From Armatimonadota bacterium (lineage in GTDB: Bacteria > Armatimonadota > Zipacnadia > Zipacnadales > FEN-943), in NCBI GenBank assembly GCA_026419655.1, contig JANZZA010000245.1, positions 1-6,874 on the forward strand: 6,874 nt of DNA, given 5' to 3'. Of the stretch, positions 1 through 5,455 are shown piece by piece. The translations under genes and the position numbers were made by a program. Positions within the stretch are counted from its first letter, which is position 1. Each line of letters starts with the position of its first letter. The notes below the pieces were generated by a model, which was given only the letters and a program-made list of their open reading frames with translations, was not told the origin of the DNA and ran no database searches.

Positions 1-621
1 GCCCGGTCCGCGGCCTGCAGTTCAGTGGTCATGGAGCGAGTCGACTCTCGCTGGTGTGGTGCCGTGCGCTTCCTGGAAAGCCAGGGCTTCACCTGGGTTG
101 ACCCTGACCACTGCAACATGACCATGCAGATGGACATTTCCACCTGGACGCCCAGCAAGCCATCCCTGCCGCCAGGCTTTCGGATACGGAGTATGCAGGA
201 CGGCGACGAAGAACAGTGGACGCTGGTAAAGCGGGCAGCCTTTGCAGACGACACGCCGATGGGCTGGTGGCGGGAAGTTTGGGGCAGCCAGCCCGACCAT
301 GACCCGGAAGGCTGGAAGGTCTGCGAGTATGAGGGCCGCATCGTGGGCATTGCCGCGGCTGTCGTGAAGGACCTACCAGAGGGTGGCAAGGGCTGTTGCA
401 TTGAGTGGGTAGGCGTACTGCCGGAGTTTCAGGGCCAGGGCCTGGGTCGCGCCCTGATGACAGCATGCCTTAATTACGCTGCGCTATTCCGTCCCGATCC
501 CATGGTGGTCGTGACTCAGCGCTTCCGAACGGCAGCGGTGGCCCTGTATGCTTCGCTGGGCTTTCGGCCTGTCAATGACTATCGCCGCTACGCTTTAGAC
601 CTGGCCGCCACACGGATTTAG
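1..621 (+). CDS. GNAT-family N-acetyltransferase, probably tandem-domain, 5' partial
   Basis: The protein belongs to the GNAT superfamily, which moves an acyl group from acyl-CoA to an amine; the acceptor cannot be read here. The frame is open to the window edge, so the gene starts off the left side; a GTG at 25 or ATG at 31 could start a shorter form. A complete GNAT domain covers about residues 55-205 of the visible 206. The acetyl-CoA pyrophosphate loop (motif A) is seen as EWVGVLPEFQGQGLGRALM, with the Q-x-x-G-x-G signature encoded near 430-450. The family's C-terminal helix and strand appear as AVALYASLGFRPV. A similar element, AVRFLESQGF, lies near residue 25, before the complete domain. 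This suggests that the visible start is the tail of a first GNAT domain, as in two-domain acetyltransferases. The family call is firm; the tandem layout is inferred. Confidence 0.88.
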   Translation, partial: ARSAACSSVVMERVDSRWCGAVRFLESQGFTWVDPDHCNMTMQMDISTWTPSKPSLPPGFRIRSMQDGDEEQWTLVKRAAFADDTPMGWWREVWGSQPDHDPEGWKVCEYEGRIVGIAAAVVKDLPEGGKGCCIEWVGVLPEFQGQGLGRALMTACLNYAALFRPDPMVVVTQRFRTAAVALYASLGFRPVNDYRRYALDLAATRI

Positions 622-757
622 TCTCGCCTACAGGCTCCACGACCCTGAAATGTTGCGTGGACTGTCAGCAGTACACACGACACCAGCCATTTCCGCCCGG
701 TGCCGAAGGGGCGTATGAGAAAAGGCATCCTGTGTTGGCCAATCGGCTTCGGCGGTC

Positions 758-803
758 GGTGGTCGGCGGGGGTCTCAGATGAGAGGCGTGCCCGCAGACC
801 ACC
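758..803. other. Strong imperfect hairpin, possible structured RNA
   Basis: GGTGGTC (758-764) pairs with GACCACC (797-803). After one G/A mismatch, GCGGG (766-770) pairs with CCCGC (791-795), giving 12 pairs of 13. The 20-base loop contains a second small stem, TCTC (773-776) with GAGA (781-784), closed by the tetraloop AGAT. No T-run follows on either strand, so an ordinary intrinsic terminator is unlikely. It could be part of a small RNA, a leader element or a DNA-level dyad. The local sequence is rich in repeated CGG and TCGG words, which raises the chance of accidental pairing. Confidence 0.45.
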
Positions 804-1114
804 TGGCGAGGGAGAGGAAGACTTGCGAATGGAGGACGAGCGTTTACGAAGGGTCGGGTAACGCGTTGCGTGTACCAATAGGTGATTGTTGCAAAAGGTG
901 CGGCAGCGGGCAAAGGGTGTCATCCCAAATAAAAGGTCGCGCGAGCAATCCTGTGCGCTGTCTCCTCCGAAGCCAGGTGAAAGCACGGCTTTAGAACAGT
1001 CGAAGTAAGGATTTAGGGCGGCTCTGGCGAGTCGAGACTAAAGATCCGAGCAAGCTGGAAGGTCTTCAGTGGAGAATCCAGGCCATGTTACGGTCATGCT
1101 CTGAGGGATGACCC

Positions 1115-1123
1115 AAGAGGTGA
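1115..1123 (+). promoter_or_regulatory. Ribosome binding site supporting the TTG start of the transporter
   Basis: AAGAGGTGA is complementary to the 16S anti-Shine-Dalgarno except for one missing G. It lies 10 bases before the TTG at 1134. It decides the start, because no in-frame ATG is nearby and the first membrane segment begins soon after this codon. Confidence 0.65.
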
Positions 1124-1133
1124 CCCAGATACC

Positions 1134-2054
1134 TTGAGCGTCGGGCGCCAGCACAGGTTTGGGCTTATTCTGGATCCGTGGCTGCTCTCTGTAGCCGTAA
1201 TATGGGGCGGCAGCTTTGTGGTGTATAAGCTGGTCCTCGCCCACGTAACTCCTCTGGCTGTTGTCAGCGTCAGGTACGGCCTTATGGCTCCCCCACTGCT
1301 CCTCGTGGCGCGCCTGCTAAATTCCAAAGCGCCCGTGGTCCGTGGTGATCTGAGGGCACTTCTCTACGCGGGCCTGGTTGTACAAAGCGTACAGCAGCTT
1401 GGTTTCATCGCCGGCGTGAATCTTGCGACAGCGGTGGAATCAGCCTTGCTCACCAGCACGATGCCCATCTGGACTGCCCTAATAGCGGTGGGCATGGGGC
1501 AAGAGCGGCTCACGCGGCTGAACTGGTTTGGAGTTTTCGTGGGCTTCATTGGGGTCGCAATGGTCGTCTTTGGGGGCAAAAACGGCGCAAATCCGGCTGG
1601 TCCAGACAGGCTCCTGGGAGACGCCCTATTGCTGGGCGCCGCTGTCCTTTACGGGTATTTTACGGTGCTGGTGAAGCCGCTGGTGGAAAACTACGGCGGT
1701 CTGCAAACCGTGGCCTACTGTTATGCGCTGGGAGCCATGGTAATTGTGCCGGTTGCGGGCCGAGACCTTATCGCGACAAATTGGGCTGCCCTCACGCCGG
1801 CGACCTGGTTCTGGCTGGTGGGCTACATTGGTGCTCTCGCGGGCGTTTATGGTTTTGCGGTATGGTACACTTCGGTAGGTCGCACGTCGCCCGCACGGAC
1901 GGCTGCGTATCAGTACCTGGTGCCTGTGGTGGCCATGGCAGCGGCGGCCATCTTCCTGGGCGAGCGGCCCCAGATGCTCCAGCTCGCCGGGGCCGCAGTG
2001 ACTCTGGCAGGCTTAGCCATGGCCCGCTGGCCTGCAGAGAGCGTGGCGGCATGA
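1134..2054 (+). CDS. EamA/DMT-superfamily transporter, 10 membrane segments
   Basis: This 306-residue inner-membrane protein has the size and layout of the drug/metabolite transporter superfamily, in which two EamA repeats of five helices each export metabolites or amino acids. Repeat one spans about residues 14-148 and repeat two about 160-297. The typical end of an EamA repeat is clear in the second half: an AYQYLVPVVAMAAAAIFLGE stretch from residue 258, then a final helix ending LAGLAM. The first half ends in a matching way, from STMPIWTALIAV through GFIGVAMVVFGG. The substrate cannot be told from sequence. The TTG start is chosen for the AAGAGGTGA site 10 bases upstream. The stop TGA overlaps the ATG of the next gene (ATGA at 2051-2054), so the two are probably cotranscribed and translationally coupled. 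The last residues, AESVAA, are a short cytoplasmic tail. Confidence 0.92.
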   Translation: MSVGRQHRFGLILDPWLLSVAVIWGGSFVVYKLVLAHVTPLAVVSVRYGLMAPPLLLVARLLNSKAPVVRGDLRALLYAGLVVQSVQQLGFIAGVNLATAVESALLTSTMPIWTALIAVGMGQERLTRLNWFGVFVGFIGVAMVVFGGKNGANPAGPDRLLGDALLLGAAVLYGYFTVLVKPLVENYGGLQTVAYCYALGAMVIVPVAGRDLIATNWAALTPATWFWLVGYIGALAGVYGFAVWYTSVGRTSPARTAAYQYLVPVVAMAAAAIFLGERPQMLQLAGAAVTLAGLAMARWPAESVAA

Positions 2055-3670
2055 GGAATGACTGTGGTAAGTGGTTGGCATGGGGCTTGGCCCAAATGCG
2101 TCGCGAAGTCACCGTCGGCAGTCTCAAAGAACCCGGTGCAGTCGCGGAGGTCTCTTCCTGTAAGAGGGCTATCTCTCAAAGAGGTCTCCCTAAAGCGTTT
2201 TTTTCCAGCCTTTTCGCGCTGCTCGTGTCTATGATTGTTTCCCTTGCTCCCGTGGTCACCGTCACCAGAGTTTACGGCCAGTCCCAAACACCCCAAACGG
2301 CGCCAAAAGTGCACCAAAGTAGTACCTCAGAGCTACTGGAAATAGACCTGCGTGACCCTCATATAGCCGGGGCAGAGGACCTTCGTAAGCTAGAAGACGC
2401 AGTGCGAGCCATGGCCGAGATGGCGCTTGGCAAAGCTGAATATTCCCAGGCGGAGCGAGAATGGGCGGCCCGGCAAAAGGCATGGTGGACGCAGGAGGGC
2501 CGTTGGCTTTACGCGCGGCTGCCGGCAACGCTAGCAGGCAACGTCGTGGTCCTTGGGCCGGCCAGCAAAGAGTTGCTAGATTTCCTCGCTGACGCCGAGG
2601 CCAGGGTGGGCGCCGCGATTGAACGCCTCTATGGCCTTTCGCACCCTCGGTATTTTGTGGTGGTGCGGTTTTTCGGACTTGACGAGCCGGGCCTGCCGCC
2701 CTCCGTCGCCGAAATATTCTTAAGGTATGAGAGGGCCTCGCGCGTGGCTGGTTTGACCATTCCTCCGCGCTTTGTGCTCTTGCCCGAAGAGCTACCCGCG
2801 GAGCGCTGGGGTGAGCTTGCGCAGGTATTCGTGGACCGCAGGGGGCGGCTGCATAACCGCACTGAATTGCGAGACGTGGTGATGCACGAGCTGGTCCACG
2901 CCCACGTTCACGCGCTGATGACCGAGACCGCGCGGGACTCTGGCGAGCAAGTTATCCGCGACTTGCCTGGGTGGCTGGACGAGGGCCTGGCGGTCTACCT
3001 CACTGAGAAGCTTGCCGTGGAGCCAGGCAGCAAACCTGCGGCATATTATCGCTACGCGGCGCCGCTGCACTATATCGAAGATGAATTTGGCCCAGAGGCG
3101 CTGAGGGATTTTGTACGCGCGGCAGTACTGCAAGGGATGGACGAAGCGCTAAGAATCATTGGCGAGGAGAGTGAAGACAGGTTGCTGACTGCCGCTCGTG
3201 CTCCGCGGCCGGAAGGGCCAGTCACGGCGCCTTCAGCGCTGGGTGAAATGACGGAGCGAGAGCTGCTGAAGCGAGCCGAAGAACACGCGCGAAAAAGAGC
3301 CGCGAGGCCAGAGGTTAGCGGATTTGCGTGGCTCCTGATGTTCCTTGGGCTGCTGCTGGTTCTGGCACTCATGCCTGCGGTCGTGGCATGGTTTTGGGGG
3401 CCGGTGCTGATGCGCGTGGAATCAGTGGCGCACAGGCGACTTGCGGCCGCCTGGCATGCCGCAAAGAACTACTCGGACGGACAGCGGCGCCGCGCGGCGG
3501 CCGAGCGCTTCCTGGCGCTGCTCAAACTGGCACCAGACAGGGTGGCCGAGCAGTGGGCATGGCAGCGGGCGGCGATGGAAGAAGTACTCTCGGCACCTGT
3601 GATTGGTCCCGAGAAAATCCCGGGGCCGCGCGGAAGGTGGCGCCGCCCGCCGCGACAGCCACGAGAATAG
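2051..3670 (+). CDS. Membrane-associated zinc metallopeptidase, peptidase MA-like (gluzincin)
   Basis: From the ATG at 2051 the product is 539 residues. The catalytic signature is HELVH at 279-283, where two His bind zinc and Glu280 is the general base. WLDEGLAVYL follows, with Glu311 as the likely third zinc ligand 28 residues later. This H-E-x-x-H plus W-x-x-E-G-x-A pattern is typical of peptidase MA-like gluzincins. A hydrophobic stretch at about 49-72, after basic residues and before a polar Gln/Thr-rich segment, is a signal peptide or N-terminal anchor; VYG at 74-76 is a possible cleavage point. A second membrane helix at about 425-448 precedes a basic, Arg/Pro-rich tail. The catalytic domain thus probably faces outside the cytoplasm. 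The 48 residues before the first hydrophobic stretch are unusually long for a signal peptide, so the in-frame ATG at 2096 is an alternative start. I prefer 2051 because of the 4-base overlap with the transporter. The substrate is unknown. Confidence 0.85.
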   Translation: MRNDCGKWLAWGLAQMRREVTVGSLKEPGAVAEVSSCKRAISQRGLPKAFFSSLFALLVSMIVSLAPVVTVTRVYGQSQTPQTAPKVHQSSTSELLEIDLRDPHIAGAEDLRKLEDAVRAMAEMALGKAEYSQAEREWAARQKAWWTQEGRWLYARLPATLAGNVVVLGPASKELLDFLADAEARVGAAIERLYGLSHPRYFVVVRFFGLDEPGLPPSVAEIFLRYERASRVAGLTIPPRFVLLPEELPAERWGELAQVFVDRRGRLHNRTELRDVVMHELVHAHVHALMTETARDSGEQVIRDLPGWLDEGLAVYLTEKLAVEPGSKPAAYYRYAAPLHYIEDEFGPEALRDFVRAAVLQGMDEALRIIGEESEDRLLTAARAPRPEGPVTAPSALGEMTERELLKRAEEHARKRAARPEVSGFAWLLMFLGLLLVLALMPAVVAWFWGPVLMRVESVAHRRLAAAWHAAKNYSDGQRRRAAAERFLALLKLAPDRVAEQWAWQRAAMEEVLSAPVIGPEKIPGPRGRWRRPPRQPRE

Positions 3671-3820
3671 GCCCTGGCCGTACGAAAAGCCATGCTGTAC
3701 TGCTGCCCCAGGAGACTGTCGCAAGAGTCGTTTTCCCAGCTCGCCAGACGCAGTCATAGGTGAAAGGTTGGGCACACAGGATTGTACATTTGCTTCACTC
3801 TAAGCAGGCCGACACCAGCT

Positions 3821-3848
3821 TTGACAAGAGTCCGCTTAAGACTACTAT
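3821..3848 (+). promoter_or_regulatory. Candidate sigma-70-type promoter upstream of the radical SAM gene
   Basis: TTGACA at 3821-3826 is a perfect -35 consensus. TACTAT at 3843-3848 matches the TATAAT -10 consensus at 4 of 6 positions, after a 16-base spacer. Transcription would begin near 3855 and run rightward, giving a leader of about 330 bases before the TTG at 4186. The bases between the boxes and around the -10 are more A/T-rich than the neighbourhood. The placement fits, but the long leader means it might instead drive a small RNA. Confidence 0.5.
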
Positions 3849-3866
3849 ATGCCAGCAAGCGGCAAC

Positions 3867-3909
3867 CCGGTCTGTCCATCACCCAAGCAGGCCGGCGGTC
3901 GGACACCGG
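3867..3909 (+). other. Leader hairpin 1 with an alternative fold
   Basis: CCGG (3867-3870) and TGTCC (3873-3877) pair with GGACACCGG (3901-3909), with a 2-base TC bulge. The same right arm can instead pair locally, as GCCGG (3891-3895) with CCGGC (3906-3910). The two folds exclude each other, which is the usual form of an RNA switch, although GC-rich DNA often offers such options by chance. No known riboswitch consensus is recognised. Confidence 0.35.
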
Positions 3910-3926
3910 CGCATTTAGCAGGCTTG

Positions 3927-3953
3927 CCATCCCGCCGAAGCAGGCAGGGATGG
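3927..3953 (+). other. Leader hairpin 2
   Basis: CCATCCC (3927-3933) pairs perfectly with GGGATGG (3947-3953). Inside it, GCC (3934-3936) pairs with GGC (3943-3945) around the loop GAAGCA, with one bulged A. That makes ten base pairs directly downstream of hairpin 1. No T-run follows, so it is not a simple terminator. It would lie in the 5' leader made from the promoter at 3821-3848. Confidence 0.45.
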
Positions 3954-4185
3954 ACGCGGCACGAAGAGAAGTTTGGAAAAAGGGCGTGGCGGATAAGTTT
4001 CTTCCAAGGGGCCTGGGGCCTAATGGCCTGTTGCCAAAGGCGTCTTACCGCTTGCAAGAGACGGTCACAGGTAAGAAGTCAGGCACGCGGACGTGTATAC
4101 TTTTTGGCTCTGCATAAGCCAACACGGTCTTTCGCAACGGTGCCCAAAAGGTTGCTCCTACGAAAACAAGCGGGGGCAAGAATAG

Positions 4186-5298
4186 TTGCCTGGCCAGCGC
4201 GTCTTTAAGGTGTTGAGGTCGTCTGGCTGGCGGCTCCTGTTGCGGCCGGACGTAGCCTATAACTGGTGGCTCAATAGACGAGAGCTGGCCCGGAAGGCTG
4301 TGCGCGTGCGTAGCATGCCATCGAAGATAGAGATTGAGATAAGCAATCGCTGCAATCTGGCCTGCCTGCACTGCATCCGCCGACGACCGGATTTTCACCC
4401 GCGCCTGGGTGACATGAGCTGCGAAACTTTCGAGGCGATACTCCGCCAGTTTCCGCGCGCCCTAACCCTCACGCTTACGGGCTTTGGCGAGATGCTGATG
4501 CATCCCCAGTTTCTGGAAATAGTGGCCACTGCACGACGGATTCTCCCTCACGCTAATATCCTCGGGTACACCAACGGGCTGCTTATCGGAAAACGCTACA
4601 GCGCGGAGGAAATCGTGCGCAGTGGGTTGGGACAGATACACTTCTCGTTGGATGCGGCCACACCCGAGACTTACCGAAAAGTCAGAAACAGCGAGGAGTT
4701 TGACCGGCTGGTAGGGAACATCCGCGATGTGCTGGAGACCCGCAAACGGCTGGGGTTGCGGAAGCCTATCGTTGGTGTCAACTTCACGATAATGAACGAC
4801 AATTTCCAGGAGGCGCCGGAGTACGTAAAGCTGGCGGTGGGGCTGGGAGTGGATTACATCGCGCGGCCTGCATTGATTATGACGGCCTGGGGCTATCATG
4901 ACGGAGCGGCGCGGATAACTCGACAGGAGCTTATTGACGTGCTGCGGGAAACGCGCAGGGTAGCCGAAGAATTGCGGGCGCCAATGCCCCTGACGGACTA
5001 CATGAGCGACCCAGACGGCTTTTTTGCAGACTACTACGAGAACCGCAGGGACGCCTACAAGCACTGCATATTTCTGTGGAATCACGTCCAGATTGACCCT
5101 TTCGGCAATCTGAAGCTTTGCTGTGCCCACCCGGCGGCGAGCATATATAGCTGGGGCAACCTGCTTGAGACGCCATTCCGCGAGCTATGGAACTCCGAGG
5201 CGCTGCAAGCAGCGAGGAGGGCTATGCGGGAAGGAAGACTACCGGCTGCCCCTTGTGCTCAAACTTGTGTCGAGCCTGATCCAATCCTCGCCGACTAA
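4186..5298 (+). CDS. Radical SAM enzyme with C-terminal SPASM/twitch-like region
   Basis: This 370-residue cytoplasmic protein has the radical SAM signature C-x3-C-x2-C as CNLACLHC, with Cys56, Cys60 and Cys63 holding the 4Fe-4S cluster that cleaves S-adenosylmethionine. TGFGEMLMHP, about 40 residues on, corresponds to the GGE SAM-binding motif of the family. HFSLDAATPETYRKVR is the usual strand-4 region of SPASM-type enzymes. The C-terminus has Cys294-x12-Gly-x4-Cys312 (followed by Cys313) and Cys357-x3-Cys361, resembling a SPASM or shorter twitch domain that binds an auxiliary cluster; the C-x2-C pair of a full SPASM is absent. Relatives modify peptides, enzymes or small molecules, so the substrate is open. 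The frame is closed by TAG at 4183-4185, so TTG 4186 is the earliest start, with only a weak GGGGGC site before it. GTG 4210 and ATG 4315 are alternatives, though the residues before 44 look family-like. No partner gene is adjacent. Confidence 0.88.
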   Translation: MPGQRVFKVLRSSGWRLLLRPDVAYNWWLNRRELARKAVRVRSMPSKIEIEISNRCNLACLHCIRRRPDFHPRLGDMSCETFEAILRQFPRALTLTLTGFGEMLMHPQFLEIVATARRILPHANILGYTNGLLIGKRYSAEEIVRSGLGQIHFSLDAATPETYRKVRNSEEFDRLVGNIRDVLETRKRLGLRKPIVGVNFTIMNDNFQEAPEYVKLAVGLGVDYIARPALIMTAWGYHDGAARITRQELIDVLRETRRVAEELRAPMPLTDYMSDPDGFFADYYENRRDAYKHCIFLWNHVQIDPFGNLKLCCAHPAASIYSWGNLLETPFRELWNSEALQAARRAMREGRLPAAPCAQTCVEPDPILAD

Positions 5299-5338
5299 AC
5301 CGGGAGGCGTACTAAGATGCGCAGATTCTGCTGACAAG

Positions 5339-5351
5339 TGACGGCCCGTCA
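5339..5351. promoter_or_regulatory. Perfect 6+1+6 dyad, operator-like
   Basis: TGACGG (5339-5344) and CCGTCA (5346-5351) form a perfect inverted repeat around a single C, 40 bases after the radical SAM stop. The one-base centre is too short for a hairpin loop at full length, so a protein-binding DNA site is more natural than an RNA stem. No gene starts nearby on either strand, so a regulatory role is uncertain. Confidence 0.25.
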
Positions 5352-5413
5352 ATGCGATTGCCAAAAATCATAACGGAGCGGACACGAGATTGATGTGCTA
5401 GCGCGCGGTCCGT

Positions 5414-5446
5414 CTCAGGGCAACGTAACGGGTGCCCTGGGGGCAC
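5414..5446. terminator. Overlapping inverted repeats in the convergent gap, possible bidirectional terminator
   Basis: CAGGGCA (5416-5422) pairs with TGCCCTG (5433-5439) around a 10-base loop, extendable by one wobble and one C-G pair to 5414/5441. A second stem, GTGCCC (5432-5437) with GGGCAC (5441-5446), uses part of the same sequence, so the two exclude each other. The element lies 10 bases beyond the stop of the leftward nuclease gene and 115 bases beyond the rightward radical SAM gene, where a shared terminator would be expected. Neither strand has a T-run after the stem, so the call rests on position and pairing only. Confidence 0.3.
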
Positions 5447-5455
5447 TGGCCCAGT

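Larger units (their letters stand above)
622..1133. other. Intergenic region without a convincing gene
   Basis: This 512-base gap lies between the acetyltransferase and the transporter. Open frames exist on both strands (for example 779-994 plus and 618-986 minus), but their translations are rich in Ser, Arg and Pro, match no domain I know and lack ribosome binding sites. Just after the acetyltransferase stop, TCCACG (636-641) can pair with CGTGGA (656-661) across a 14-base loop, but no T-run follows, so it is a poor terminator candidate. The most structured part is the hairpin at 758-803, listed separately. I found no convincing sigma-70 promoter for the transporter here, although one must lie in or before this stretch if the two genes do not share a transcript. 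Confidence 0.6.
3802..3945 (+). repeat. Short dispersed repeat (A/T)AGCAGGC, four copies
   Basis: AAGCAGGCCG occurs identically at 3802-3811 and 3885-3894, and both copies are followed closely by GACACC. Shorter copies are TAGCAGGC at 3916-3923 and AAGCAGGC at 3938-3945. The spacing is irregular and the unit too short for a CRISPR array. The copies may be RNA structural elements or protein-binding words in the leader of the radical SAM gene, or chance. Confidence 0.4.
3671..4185. other. Intergenic region, probable long leader of the radical SAM gene
   Basis: No convincing gene is seen in these 515 bases. Plus-strand open frames at 3782-4117 and 3849-4208 give Arg/Lys-rich translations with no recognisable domain. 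The ATG at 3849 overlaps the predicted -10 box, so it would lie upstream of the transcription start. The region instead holds a sigma-70-like promoter (3821-3848), repeated AAGCAGGC words, two hairpins (3867-3909 and 3927-3953) and a GGCCT triplet repeat at about 4012-4029 whose units can pair with the AGGCC words upstream. A small hairpin, TTGGCT (4104-4109) with AGCCAA (4117-4122), lies further down. TATACT at 4096-4101 resembles a second -10 box, but I see no good -35 for it. GACT/AGTC at about 3714-3729 followed by TTTT is a very weak terminator candidate for the peptidase gene. Confidence 0.5.

Noticed and set aside
618..986. 122-codon open frame on the minus strand in the first intergenic region
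   Set aside because: Its translation is Ser/Arg/Pro-rich with no recognisable domain, no ribosome binding site was seen, and it overlaps the end of the acetyltransferase on the opposite strand.
779..994. 71-codon plus-strand frame in the first intergenic region
   Set aside because: It starts inside the strong hairpin at 758-803, lacks a good ribosome binding site and has a non-protein-like composition.
622..1133. RNase P RNA, tmRNA, SRP RNA or tRNA in the intergenic region
   Set aside because: None of the conserved core sequences of these RNAs could be found by eye, here or in 3671-4185.
1781..2050. Upstream extension of the metallopeptidase frame inside the transporter gene
   Set aside because: The transporter is clearly coding in its own frame here, and the extension reads as Gly/Arg/His/Cys-rich out-of-frame sequence. 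The start at 2051 with the ATGA overlap is simpler.
3802..3945. CRISPR-like array
   Set aside because: The repeated unit is 8-10 bases with irregular gaps of tens of bases; there are no equal spacers and no cas gene.
3849..4208. 119-codon plus-strand frame before the radical SAM gene
   Set aside because: Its ATG overlaps the predicted -10 box, the translation is Arg/Lys-rich without a domain, and it overlaps the radical SAM start. A shorter start at 4023 is mentioned only as a weak candidate.
5316..5333. Tiny frame ATG...TGA (five residues) after a GGGAGG after the radical SAM gene
   Set aside because: The GGGAGG spacing looks like a start site, but the frame ends after five codons. No gene continues in another frame, so it is most likely chance.
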